Shown here: piece after piece, positions 34,789-43,137 of the stretch
How positions within the stretch are numbered: position 1 is the stretch's first letter
How the letters are laid out: each line of letters starts with the position of its first letter
Assembly: GCA_014193115.1 (NCBI GenBank)
Contig: BJHQ01000004.1
Span: forward strand, 186,001 to 250,000
Direction: 5' to 3'
Source of the DNA: Planctomycetota bacterium
GTDB taxonomy: Bacteria > Planctomycetota > UBA11346
Length of the DNA stretch: 64,000 nucleotides
The notes under the pieces: generated by a model
The model's database searches: none
Seen by the model: the letters and a program-made list of their open reading frames with translations, nothing else
Told to the model about the DNA's origin: nothing
Program-made: the position numbers and the translations under genes

Positions 34789-35892
34789 ATGAATCCCCTC
34801 CCCGCCGACGTCAGCATGCTCCGCCACCTGCGACCCGCTGTGCGGGCCATGTCCGGGTACACCCCGGGCGAACAGGTGAACCAAAGCGTCAAGCTCAATA
34901 CCAATGAATGTCCGTGGCCGCCGAGCCCGCGGGTGCTGTCGGTGCTGCGCGAGCTGGCCGAGCCAGGCGCATCCGATCGTCTGCGGTTGTACCCCGATCC
35001 GGTCAGCCGCCGGTTGCGCGAGACCGCCGCCGGACTCTATGGCGTGTCGCCCGACCAGGTTCTGGCTGGCAATGGTTCCGATGATTGCCTGACGGTTTTG
35101 TACCGGGCGTTCCTCGACCCGGGCGATCGGGTGGCGGTGCCCTGGCCGACCTATGGTCTCTACGACACCTTGGCAGCTCTCCAGGGGATCGAGATCGTCC
35201 ACGTCGATTTCCTGCGCGATGCGGCCGGCTGGCATCTGCCCGAGGCGCTAGGCCGGCTTGGCGCGAAGCTGGTGCTGGTGGCGAACCCGAACAATCCCAG
35301 CGCGACCCTGGTGCCGGTGGCGACGCTGCGCCGGCTGTGCGAGCAGGTCGACGGCATGGTCGTGGTCGACGAGGCCTACATCGATTTCGCCTTGGCCGAC
35401 GGCCATGACGCGACCCTGCTGCCCTTCATCGATCAGCATCCCAACCTGGTGGTGCTGCGCACGTTCTCGAAATCGTACAGTTTGGCTGGTGCCCGGCTCG
35501 GTCTGCTGTTCGCCGCTGCGCCGTTGGTGGCGGAACTGATCAAGGTCAAAGACAGCTACAACGTCAACGTGCTGACCCAGGCCCTGGGCATCGCCGCCTT
35601 GGAAGATCGCGATCATTTCCGCGACTGCATGCGCAAGACGGTCGACGAGCGGCGCCGCCTGGAACGCCTGCTCGCAGAGCGCTTTGGCTGGACGTGCCCG
35701 CCCAGCGCCGGCAACTTCTGCCTGTTCCAGGTCGGGCCTGATGCCGAGCGCCTGTACCTGGGCCTGAAGCAGCGCGGCCTGTTGGTGCGCTGGTGGAATC
35801 GGCCGATCCTGCGCGAATGCCTGCGCATCACCGTCGGCCGGCCGGATCAGACCGATGCGCTGATCGCCCACCTGACGGACCTGGCGCCGTGA
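34789..35892 (+). CDS. hisC: Histidinol-phosphate aminotransferase
   Basis: 367 residues from ATG 34789; an in-frame start 24 codons earlier lacks family-like sequence. It is a fold-type I PLP enzyme: VKLNTNECPWPPSP, GNGSDDCLTVLYRAF, NPNNPSATLV, VVVDEAYIDFA and the PLP lysine K228 in TFSKSYSLAGARLGLLF. It converts imidazole-acetol phosphate to histidinol phosphate. Not in a his operon; instead it is GTGA-coupled to dxr, so it may also transaminate other substrates. Confidence 0.9.
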   Translation: MNPLPADVSMLRHLRPAVRAMSGYTPGEQVNQSVKLNTNECPWPPSPRVLSVLRELAEPGASDRLRLYPDPVSRRLRETAAGLYGVSPDQVLAGNGSDDCLTVLYRAFLDPGDRVAVPWPTYGLYDTLAALQGIEIVHVDFLRDAAGWHLPEALGRLGAKLVLVANPNNPSATLVPVATLRRLCEQVDGMVVVDEAYIDFALADGHDATLLPFIDQHPNLVVLRTFSKSYSLAGARLGLLFAAAPLVAELIKVKDSYNVNVLTQALGIAALEDRDHFRDCMRKTVDERRRLERLLAERFGWTCPPSAGNFCLFQVGPDAERLYLGLKQRGLLVRWWNRPILRECLRITVGRPDQTDALIAHLTDLAP

Positions 35893-37136
35893 CTGAAATT
35901 CTTGGAACACCTGCCCTGGGAGCGCCTGGCCTGGGAGCGCCGAGCGCCAGCTCGGCTGGAGTGGCTGGCAGCGGCGATCGGCCAGCACTGGCCCCTTGGT
36001 GGCACGCTGGAAAAAAACTCACTGTGCTCGGCGCCACCGGCTCCATCGGCGACAGCACGTTGGATGTCAGCGCCCGGCTCGGCATCCCGCTGCACGCGCT
36101 GACCGCACACCGTCAGGTCGACAAACTCGCCGCGTTGTGCCGCCAACATCGCCCGGCGCTGGCGGTGATCGGCGATGAGTCCCTGCTGCCTCAGCTGCGT
36201 GCTGCGTTGGCTGGAACCGGGGTCGTCGCGAGCGCCGGCGCCGCTGCCCTCGAAGAAGCCGCCGCTGCGCCGGAAGTCGGCGCGGTCATGACCGCCATTG
36301 TCGGCGCCGCCGGTCTGCCGGCGACCTTGGCGGCGGTGCGGGCCGGCAAGCGGATGTGCATCGCCAATAAAGAGCCGCTGGTCATGGCCGGGGCACTGAT
36401 CATGGCCGAGGCAGCGCGCTGCGGCGTCACCATCCTGCCGGTGGACAGCGAGCATTCCGCGATCTTCCAATGCCTTGAAGGCCACCATCCGGACGAGGTC
36501 GAACGGTTGGTCCTGACCGCGTCGGGCGGACCGCTGCGGACGGTGATGGATCTGTCGCAGGTCACGGTGGCCCAAGCGCTGAAGCATCCGACCTGGACCA
36601 TGGGCGCGAAGATCACCATCGATTCCGCGACCTTGATGAACAAGGCCTTGGAGATCATCGAGGCGCAGTGGCTGTTCGGCGTGCCAGCCGAGCGGATCGC
36701 GGTGCTGGTCCACCCGCAGAGCGTGGTCCACAGCCTGGTGGCCTATCGCGACGGCTCGCTGATGGCTCAGCTCGGCAAACCTGACATGCGCACGCCGATC
36801 CAGTACGCCTTGACTTGGCCGCGCCATGTCGCCGGACCGGTGGCGGCGCCGGATCTGACCGCCATGGCCGGCTTGACCTTCGAGCCGCCCGACACGCGGC
36901 GGTTCCCGTCGCTGACCATGGCCTATGCCGCGGCCGCCACCGGCGGCGTCGCCCCGGCGGTGATGAACGCCGCCAACGAGGTGGCAGTTGTCGCCTTCCT
37001 TGACGGAAAGACCCCATTTCTCGATATCTTCCGCACCGTTGAACGCGCCCTGGAACAAGCTCCGAACCTGCGTGAGCCCAGCCTTGCCGACATCGTCGCC
37101 GCCGACGCGGAAACCCGGAGGATTTGGTCGCGCTGA
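35889..37136 (+). CDS. dxr: 1-deoxy-D-xylulose 5-phosphate reductoisomerase with N-terminal repeat-derived extension
   Basis: 415 residues from the GTG that overlaps the hisC stop as GTGA. The catalytic body starts near residue 38 (KKLTVLGATGSIG, the NADPH loop). Other motifs are NKEPLVMAGALI (usually NKE-A/S-LV), PVDSEHSAIFQCL, ASGGPLR, MGAKITIDSATLMNKALEIIEA and HPQSVVHSLV. It makes MEP in the isoprenoid pathway. The first roughly 38 residues are not family-like and come partly from a GGGAGCGCC repeat (LGAPGLGAPSASSAG). No closer start without the repeat has a plausible ribosome-binding site. Confidence 0.92.
   Translation: MTEILGTPALGAPGLGAPSASSAGVAGSGDRPALAPWWHAGKKLTVLGATGSIGDSTLDVSARLGIPLHALTAHRQVDKLAALCRQHRPALAVIGDESLLPQLRAALAGTGVVASAGAAALEEAAAAPEVGAVMTAIVGAAGLPATLAAVRAGKRMCIANKEPLVMAGALIMAEAARCGVTILPVDSEHSAIFQCLEGHHPDEVERLVLTASGGPLRTVMDLSQVTVAQALKHPTWTMGAKITIDSATLMNKALEIIEAQWLFGVPAERIAVLVHPQSVVHSLVAYRDGSLMAQLGKPDMRTPIQYALTWPRHVAGPVAAPDLTAMAGLTFEPPDTRRFPSLTMAYAAAATGGVAPAVMNAANEVAVVAFLDGKTPFLDIFRTVERALEQAPNLREPSLADIVAADAETRRIWSR
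35916..35956. repeat. CTGGGAGCGCC repeat in the 5' end of dxr
   Basis: Two direct copies of CTGGGAGCGC (35916-35925 and 35931-35940), the second extended by CGAGCGCCAGCTCGGC, lie within the first 23 codons of dxr. The extended copy matches one arm of the 28-base hairpin at 11571. It is translated as LGAPGLGAPSASSAG. Confidence 0.85.
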
Positions 37137-37155
37137 AGGCCGCGCCAGAAGAGGG

Positions 37156-38151
37156 CTACAGCCCGGTCGCCTGCCGCGCCGCCGCGACGGTGGCCTGGGC
37201 CAGGCTGCGGGCCGATTGCGCGCCGGCCTTCAAGACGGATTCGACCTGGCCGGGATCCGCGAGCAGTTCCGCCCGGCGTTTGCGGGCGGCGGCGAAATGG
37301 TCGAGGACCAGTTCAAGCAACGCCAGCTTGGCGTGGCCATAGCCAAAGCCCTTCCCGCCCGGCTGGCGCGACGGATCGCGGTAGCGCGAGGCCAGCTCGA
37401 CGGTGCGCGGATCGCCTGGACCGGCGAGGGCGCGGAAGATCCGGTAGACCGTGCAATTGTCGGGATCCTTCGCCACGTCGACGCCTTTGGAGTCGGTCTT
37501 GATCGACATGATCCGGGTTTTCAGCTCTTTTTCCGGAGCGAACGGATCGATGGTGTTGCCGTAGCTCTTCGACATCTTCTCGCCGTCGATGCCGGGTAGC
37601 AGTTCGGCGTGGGGCGCCAGACGCAGACCGGGCAGACGGAAGACCTCGGCGTTGAACTCGCGATTGAAGCGCTGGGCGAGGTCCCGGGTGATCTCAATAT
37701 GCTGGACCTGGTCGCGGCCGACCGGGACGATGTCGGACTGCACCGCCAGGATGTCGGCGGCTTGCAGGATCGGATAAGTGAACAGACCGATGTTGGCCTC
37801 CAGACCCTTCGCCGTCTTATCCTTGTACGTGGTCATTTTCTCCATCCACGGGAACGGGCAGACGCAGCCGAGCAGCCAGGCCAGCTCGGTGACTTCAGGC
37901 ACGTCCTGCTGCAGATAGATCGCGGTGCGGGCCGGATCGAGGCCAAATGCCAGGTAATCGACCACCACCTGGCGGATGCTTGCGCGCAGCGCGACCGCAT
38001 CGTGGAGGCTGGTCAGCGCATGGTACGAGGCGACGAACACGAAGACCTGGTGGCCCTCGGCCTGGAGATCGAGGAATTGGCGGATCGCTCCGCAGTAATT
38101 CCCGAGGTGGAGCTGGCCGGTGGGCTGGACGCCGGAGAGGATTCTGGGCAT
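37156..38151 (-). CDS. trpS: Tryptophanyl-tRNA synthetase
   Basis: 331 residues from ATG 38151. Class I signatures: QPTGQLHLGNYCGAI (HIGH-like) and GEKMSKSYGNTI (KMSKS). FVASYHALTSLHD and LLGCVCPFPWMEKMTTYKDKT fit bacterial TrpRS. It charges tRNA-Trp. It is convergent with dxr (20-base gap). Confidence 0.97.
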   Translation of the reverse strand: MPRILSGVQPTGQLHLGNYCGAIRQFLDLQAEGHQVFVFVASYHALTSLHDAVALRASIRQVVVDYLAFGLDPARTAIYLQQDVPEVTELAWLLGCVCPFPWMEKMTTYKDKTAKGLEANIGLFTYPILQAADILAVQSDIVPVGRDQVQHIEITRDLAQRFNREFNAEVFRLPGLRLAPHAELLPGIDGEKMSKSYGNTIDPFAPEKELKTRIMSIKTDSKGVDVAKDPDNCTVYRIFRALAGPGDPRTVELASRYRDPSRQPGGKGFGYGHAKLALLELVLDHFAAARKRRAELLADPGQVESVLKAGAQSARSLAQATVAAARQATGL

Positions 38152-38155
38152 GGGA

Positions 38156-38815
38156 TCAGCGAAGGTCGCGAAAGGCGATGAAGACTGCAAACAGGATGAT
38201 GGGCAGCGTGATGAGTGGCGGCGTCCCGCCGTTCAGCCAAGTCAATCCAACAAGGACGACGATGGCGGTAACCACAGTAATTCCCAGGGTGGTGGACTTT
38301 GCAAAGCGATCTCGACGGGTGATCCCATATACTGCACCCAGGGTAGCCTGGCCTCCGTCAAAGGGATAGATGGGAAGGAGGTTGAATATGCCGAGCACCA
38401 GATTCCAGAAAAAAGTTTCAGCTAGGAAGAAATGAAAAATGGGGTTGTCGATGGTTACGTGGGTCGCCACCTGCCAGGCGATCGCTGCGAGGGCGAAATT
38501 CGTTAGTGGTCCCGCAAGACTGATGATGACTTGTTGCCAAGGCCGGCGATCCCCGGCGTAGGTGCAATAGCCCCCCAGGAACCCGATCGTGACCGATACG
38601 GAATGCATTCGCTGAGCCAACGCTGCAACAGCATGTCCCAATTCATGCAGGAGGATCGCCAATATGAACACGATCAGGGCAGTGACTATGTGCGGAATCG
38701 TCAGAGCCTGGTATTTATACACGACAACAAAAACGAGAAAAATCGCGTCGACGGCGACATAGACAGGTACCGGACCGAAATGCCCAAGGTAGAAACGCTC
38801 ACTGCTAGCGAACAT
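38156..38815 (-). CDS. M50-family site-2-protease-like membrane metalloprotease
   Basis: 219 residues with about five to six membrane helices. Zinc motif HELGH in LAILLHELGHAVAALAQ and the second motif NLLPIYPFDGGQ (NPDG-like, providing Asp). Such proteases cut membrane-bound anti-sigma factors or signal peptides. The gene is clearly less GC-rich than its neighbours and uses more A/T-ending codons (for example many ATG/AAA/TTT), which may mean recent transfer. It lies 4 bases upstream of trpS on the same strand. Confidence 0.88.
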   Translation of the reverse strand: MFASSERFYLGHFGPVPVYVAVDAIFLVFVVVYKYQALTIPHIVTALIVFILAILLHELGHAVAALAQRMHSVSVTIGFLGGYCTYAGDRRPWQQVIISLAGPLTNFALAAIAWQVATHVTIDNPIFHFFLAETFFWNLVLGIFNLLPIYPFDGGQATLGAVYGITRRDRFAKSTTLGITVVTAIVVLVGLTWLNGGTPPLITLPIILFAVFIAFRDLR

Positions 38816-38949
38816 GGTAGAGCAATCTTCGTAGCGATGACGATCAGGCCAAGCCTATGCCGCGCGGCCGCCAGGCGCTCCGCTTCGCTGTGACCAGGCT
38901 TCACCGCCGCGCCGCTTCCCGCCCTGCCAAGCCTCGGCAGGGTGCCAGC

Positions 38950-39339
38950 ATGGAGCGCAGCACCGTGGTCTTCGATGGGGATTGCGGCATCTGCCAGGCC
39001 AGCGTGGGCTGGATCCGGCGACTTGATTGGCGCGGACGCTTCGCTTTCCGACCCAATCAGGACCCTTCGGTCTACCAGGAATTTCCTCAGCTTTCACCGG
39101 TCGCCTGTGCTGATTCGGTGCATCTCGCCGACCGCCGTGGCCATGCCCTGTCCGGCGCCGATGCCTGCCGAGGCATCCTTCGCTGCTTGCCGTTGACCGC
39201 CCCGTTGGCGGTGCTGCTCGCCATCCCGCCGATCCCCTGGCTGTTGCGCCGGGCGTACCCGTTCATCGCCAGGCGCCGACGGGCCCTCAGCATCCGGCTT
39301 GGTCTGAGCGCCTGCCTCATCGGGCAGCGTCATCACTGA
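38950..39339 (+). CDS. DCC-family (DUF393) thiol-disulfide oxidoreductase-like protein
   Basis: 129 residues from ATG 38950; a start 31 codons earlier gives an arginine-rich, unlikely tail. The N-terminal FDGDCGICQASVGW motif (C12-x2-C15) is the hallmark of the DCC family. A hydrophobic segment (PLAVLLAIPPIPWLL) could be membrane-associated. The reaction is not known for most members. The next gene also has a CxxC motif, so both may be redox proteins. Confidence 0.85.
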   Translation: MERSTVVFDGDCGICQASVGWIRRLDWRGRFAFRPNQDPSVYQEFPQLSPVACADSVHLADRRGHALSGADACRGILRCLPLTAPLAVLLAIPPIPWLLRRAYPFIARRRRALSIRLGLSACLIGQRHH

Positions 39340-39357
39340 ACCCTGAAACGAGATCCC

Positions 39358-39939
39358 ATGGCCATCACGCCCTCCACCATGCTCCCGCTTGGCACCGTCG
39401 CCCCGGAATTCGCCCTTCCGGACACGGTCAGCGGCAAGGTCATCACCCGGTCCTCTTTCGACGGCACGCCGCTGCTGGTGCTGTTCATCTGCAACCATTG
39501 CCCGTTCGTGAAGCATCTGCGCGGCCATTTCGGGCCGTTCTTCCGCGACGCGATGAAGCGTGGGTTGGCCGTGGTCGCGATCAGCGCCAACGATGTGGCC
39601 GAGTATCCAGAGGACGCACCGGCCCTGATGACCAGGGAAGCCGCAGCCGCCGGCTGGCCGTTCCCGTACCTGTATGATGAATCCCAGGCGGTTGCCCGGG
39701 CCTATCGCGCCGCTTGCACGCCGGATTTCTTCCTGTTTGGCAAGGACCACCGCCTGGCGTACCGCGGACGCTATGACGCCACGCGGCCCGCGCGCGCTGG
39801 CCAGGCCGGCTCTGCTCCGACCGGGAGCGACCTGGGCAGCGCCATCGCTGATGTCCTTGCCGGTCGCCCGGTGGCGATCGAACAGAAGCCGTCGATGGGG
39901 TGCAACATCAAGTGGAAGCCGGGGAACGAGCCGGCCTGA
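39358..39939 (+). CDS. Thioredoxin-family/peroxiredoxin-like protein
   Basis: 193 residues. APEFALPDTVSGK opening and the FICNHCPFVKHL motif (C45-x2-C48) place it in the AhpC/TSA-like thioredoxin-fold group with CNHCPF. VVAISANDVAEYPED and TPDFFLFGKDHRLAYRGRYD follow as in the family. It probably acts on thiols in the cytoplasm. It starts 18 bases after the DCC gene, so they are likely co-transcribed. Confidence 0.88.
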   Translation: MAITPSTMLPLGTVAPEFALPDTVSGKVITRSSFDGTPLLVLFICNHCPFVKHLRGHFGPFFRDAMKRGLAVVAISANDVAEYPEDAPALMTREAAAAGWPFPYLYDESQAVARAYRAACTPDFFLFGKDHRLAYRGRYDATRPARAGQAGSAPTGSDLGSAIADVLAGRPVAIEQKPSMGCNIKWKPGNEPA

Positions 39940-39986
39940 GCCGCTAGCCGCGTTGCATCCATCCCATCTCAGCCGAAGGCACCGCC

Positions 39987-40538
39987 ATGCACCTGATCAA
40001 GCGCACGATCGCGGTCAATGTTCTCGGAAATATCACGTTGGTCGCTTCCGATCGGGGGCTGGTGGCGCTCAGCGTCCACGCCTGGCGCGACCAGCCCTCC
40101 TTCAGCCACCGTCGCGAGGCCGTGGTCGATGGCGAGCATCCGGTCTTCTCCGCCGCCCAGGCCCAGCTCAATGCCTATGCCGCCGGCATCCAGCGTGAGT
40201 TCTATCTGGTCTGCGATTTGACCGGCCTGGCGCCATTTTCGCGCTCGGTGCTCGAAGCCTTGCGCAAGGTGCCGTGGGGCCAGACCCGCACCTATGGCCA
40301 ACTTGCCGAAGCCGCTGGACACGGCGCGATCGCCGCCCGCGCCGTCGGCCAGACCATGGGACGCAATCCGCTGCCGATCATCATCCCCTGCCACCGGGTG
40401 CTGGCGTCGGACGGACTCGGCGGCTTCGCAGGCGGTACGGACGCCAAGCGCCAATTGCTCGCTCTGGAAGGCATCAACACCGCGAAGATGGGTCCGGGAA
40501 CCATTGAACGGACGATCACCACGTTGATCCGCCGCTGA
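39987..40538 (+). CDS. ogt: Methylated-DNA--protein-cysteine methyltransferase
   Basis: 183 residues. The acceptor cysteine is C135 in LPIIIPCHRVLASDGLGGFAGG, the invariant PCHR motif. The DNA-binding helix VLEALRKVPWGQTRTYGQLAEAAG and GQTMGRNP are also present. It repairs O6-methylguanine by a suicide reaction. Gene stands 47 bases downstream of the thioredoxin-like gene. Confidence 0.95.
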   Translation: MHLIKRTIAVNVLGNITLVASDRGLVALSVHAWRDQPSFSHRREAVVDGEHPVFSAAQAQLNAYAAGIQREFYLVCDLTGLAPFSRSVLEALRKVPWGQTRTYGQLAEAAGHGAIAARAVGQTMGRNPLPIIIPCHRVLASDGLGGFAGGTDAKRQLLALEGINTAKMGPGTIERTITTLIRR

Positions 40539-40759
40539 CGATTTGCCCGCAAGGATCGAGGGCCGGGCCGATGGTTTCATGGAATCTGTAAGACACACGG
40601 ATTCTTCGATCAGAATGCAGACACTTGACAAAGAAATAACTTGCGTTTGCGCGATCCGAGCTAACCTGTTATGCCGCTGCCGCAAACGCCGGATCGTCCC
40701 GGCCTAGCCAGCTCTTTCACACCATCCAACACCGAATCCATCCCAGCGAAGGAGACCCC

Positions 40760-41173
40760 ATGTCCACGGCCGCCACTACCATCCGTGCCACCGAGGAAGC
40801 CATCATCCGCCTGCTGCGCGCAGGACATCCGCTGCCTGGTTCGGTCGTCGATCGTGAGCTGGAGACCCGGCTGCCGGTCTTCCAAAGCGTCGAAGCCGTC
40901 CCGGTCAAGAATTATGGCATCGAAGGTCTGGGCCGGATCGTTGTGGCGCGGGGTCGCAAGGATGTGTGGTTCGTGGATATCAAGCGCCGCACGCCCAAGG
41001 TTGCGACCAAGGATGGCGAGCAGTTCGTCGAGATGCGCGACAAGCTCCAGGCCCGCTACGCCGGCCAGAAGGTCACCGGCTGGCTGGTCACCACCAGCGA
41101 CATCGATGCCAAGGCCAAGGCCTTCATCGCTGAAAAGGGCTGCTTCGCCACCGCTGGCGCCGCCAAGCGCTGA
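40760..41173 (+). CDS. Possible PD-(D/E)XK nuclease-like protein
   Basis: 137 residues. The core pattern VWFVDIKRRTPKV (D-x-K) after ETRLPVFQSVEAVPVKNYG, and later GWLVTTSDIDAKAKAFIAEKG, resembles the PD-(D/E)XK fold's D-I-K strand and final helix (as in Mrr-type domains). A catalytic glutamate partner is not certain. Its size suits a stand-alone domain. No known restriction or methylase gene is nearby. Function therefore open. Confidence 0.5.
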   Translation: MSTAATTIRATEEAIIRLLRAGHPLPGSVVDRELETRLPVFQSVEAVPVKNYGIEGLGRIVVARGRKDVWFVDIKRRTPKVATKDGEQFVEMRDKLQARYAGQKVTGWLVTTSDIDAKAKAFIAEKGCFATAGAAKR

Positions 41174-41210
41174 ACCGGCCCTGACCACGGACCGCAGCAC
41201 TCCAACACGG

Positions 41211-41272
41211 GTCGCCGCACTCCGTGCGGCTGGACTTCACGTCGATGGTCGAACGGACCGCACGGAGTGCGG
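41211..41272. repeat. Two inverted CCGCAC-N3-GTGCGG palindromes
   Basis: CCGCACTCCGTGCGG (41215-41229) and CCGCACGGAGTGCGG (41258-41272) are 15-base palindromes. The two copies are in opposite orientation 28 bases apart. They share the core of the arrays at 28666 and 32399. The pair lies between the nuclease-like gene and a secreted protein gene and could be a terminator. Confidence 0.88.
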
Positions 41273-41336
41273 CGCTCCGGGCTCATCCGCTTTGTGCTAA
41301 CGCTTGCGGCGGATGAGCCTCGCCGACCATTCCGAT

Positions 41337-42911
41337 ATGTTCCGCGCTCTCTGCCCGCTCGTCCTCGCTGCCGCCGCGATCGCAGGCGACGGACCGCTGA
41401 TCTCCGTTGCCGTCGCCGACGGGCCGATCTTGTCCGGCCATTGGGCGGCCAGCCTGCACGGCCGGTTGTGGCTTGATCCAGCGCTGGAGCCCTTGCGCAA
41501 GCGTTACGACGAAGCCTTGGCGGAGCGGACCAAGTCCCTGGGTTTCGATCCGATGGCGGTGGTCGCCGTCGCCAAGCAGGCGCGCCTGGCGGTGGTCGCT
41601 CTGCCGTCGACCCCGATCGGCGAAGGCCAAGTCTGCGCCAGTGTCGAGGTCGGCGACCTGGCCAAGGCGCTGATGGCGGCGGCACGCAATGAAGGCGGTG
41701 TCGCTGCCGTGGTGCCTGGCGCCGATGAGGCCCTGACCAAGCCGGGGAAGGCCGGCGTGCTCGTGCGCAGCGGCGGCAGGCTGACCCTGAACGTCGCGGT
41801 ATCCGATCCGGCGGCGGCCTTGTCCGGGATCGCTGCTCCGGCGAAAGAGGTCGACCTCGTGTATCGTGTCGATGTTCCGCGCTTGGTCGCAGCGATGAAG
41901 CCGCTGGTGCCCGCCACCGAAGTCGCCGCAACCACGGCGTTGCAGGCCCTGGCTCCGTTCGGACCGATCCAGGGCAGCGTGGCCCTGCGCAGCGAAGGCC
42001 TGCTTGAACACATCGAAGGCGAGCTGCTCAAGCCGCTGCCTGGCCACAAACCGGTCGACCGCGCCCTGCTCGGCCGGTTGCCGGCAACGACCTTGATGAC
42101 CCTGGCCGTGGGCTTCGACGGCAAGGCGTGGTGGAAGCAGAACCGCCAGATCGTGCTCGGGATCGTGCTCGAAACCGAACGCCAACAGAGCGGTGTCGCC
42201 CTGAGCCTCGACGAGGCCGAACAGCAGCTCGACGGTCTGCTCGGCGGTCTGGGCATCGGGGCCACAGCCCGCGAGATCGCCGAGGGCATCGACGGCACCG
42301 CTGTGTTCGCAGTGACCCAAAGCGTGCCCTTTCCTGCGGCGTCGCTCGCAGTGCCCCGGGGCAAAGGCATCGATGCGGTGGCCGCGTGGCTGGCAAAGAT
42401 CGGCCACGCAGAGCTCCCCGCCGAGGGCGCCTCGGCCCTGCTCACCCTCCCCAAGCTGCTGGTTCCGCTGACCCTGTCCCGTGACAAGCAGCATTGGCTG
42501 CTCACCACCGATCCGGCGATGACCGGCCAATGGAATGGCGGCAGCCCGGGCGGCTTCGCTGATTCCGCCGCCGGGAAAAACGCCTTGGCCAAAGCGCCGG
42601 CCACCGCCGTGGCGATCGGCGCCAGCGATACCGCCAGCGTGCTGCGGGTCGCGTCGGGATACCTCAGCCTGGGCCTGGGGGCGATGGCGGTCCAGCCAGA
42701 ACAGCAGCAGCAGATCCTGGGTGCAGTGAATCGCCTCGCCGGCCTCGCCGCGCCGGGCTACTGCTATCTTTCCCAGACGCCGACCTCTTGGGTCTGGGAA
42801 TCCCGTGGCCTGTTCGGTGGGCTGGGCACCTCTGTCGTCGTCGGTGGCGCCGCCGGACCGTTGGCAGCGGTGCAGCTGCAACCGAAGGGTCCGCCGGGAA
42901 CTGATTTGTAA
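41337..42911 (+). CDS. Secreted protein of unknown function
   Basis: 524 residues from ATG 41337, chosen because it starts a clean signal peptide (FRALCPLVLAAAAIAGDG); starts 11 codons earlier add hydrophilic residues. The mature protein is regular, rich in Ala, Leu, Val and Gly, without cysteines that would suggest disulfides. Segments such as VDLVYRVDVPRLVAAMKPL and KPVDRALLGRLPATTLMTLAVGFDGKAWW give a repeated alpha/beta impression similar to DUF3352-like exported proteins of planctomycetes. No catalytic motif was seen. Confidence 0.7.
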   Translation: MFRALCPLVLAAAAIAGDGPLISVAVADGPILSGHWAASLHGRLWLDPALEPLRKRYDEALAERTKSLGFDPMAVVAVAKQARLAVVALPSTPIGEGQVCASVEVGDLAKALMAAARNEGGVAAVVPGADEALTKPGKAGVLVRSGGRLTLNVAVSDPAAALSGIAAPAKEVDLVYRVDVPRLVAAMKPLVPATEVAATTALQALAPFGPIQGSVALRSEGLLEHIEGELLKPLPGHKPVDRALLGRLPATTLMTLAVGFDGKAWWKQNRQIVLGIVLETERQQSGVALSLDEAEQQLDGLLGGLGIGATAREIAEGIDGTAVFAVTQSVPFPAASLAVPRGKGIDAVAAWLAKIGHAELPAEGASALLTLPKLLVPLTLSRDKQHWLLTTDPAMTGQWNGGSPGGFADSAAGKNALAKAPATAVAIGASDTASVLRVASGYLSLGLGAMAVQPEQQQQILGAVNRLAGLAAPGYCYLSQTPTSWVWESRGLFGGLGTSVVVGGAAGPLAAVQLQPKGPPGTDL

Positions 42912-43137
42912 CTGTAACTAACTGAGCACGCGCCCCTGCCAGATCGATCGCTGCGCGATCGGCATGCTGCGCATGCAGGGTCGGACATGAGCGACGCCGT
43001 GCCTGCCTGCGGCATGCCGAGCCCGTCCCCGCTGCGCGCCGCCGACGCGGCGCTCCGGGGGATGGCTGTTCGCGGTGGCTTCGCCCCCGCTACCCCCCAC
43101 CAGTGACTGGCCGTCCCTGGACCCTGCTAAGGCGTGC

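Noticed and set aside
36655-37017. Minus-strand frame opposite dxr
   Set aside because: Arginine/proline-rich antisense shadow of a well-supported gene.
40625-40680. Promoter with TTGACA at 40625 upstream of the nuclease-like gene
   Set aside because: No -10 hexamer is found at 16-18 bases; not listed as a feature.
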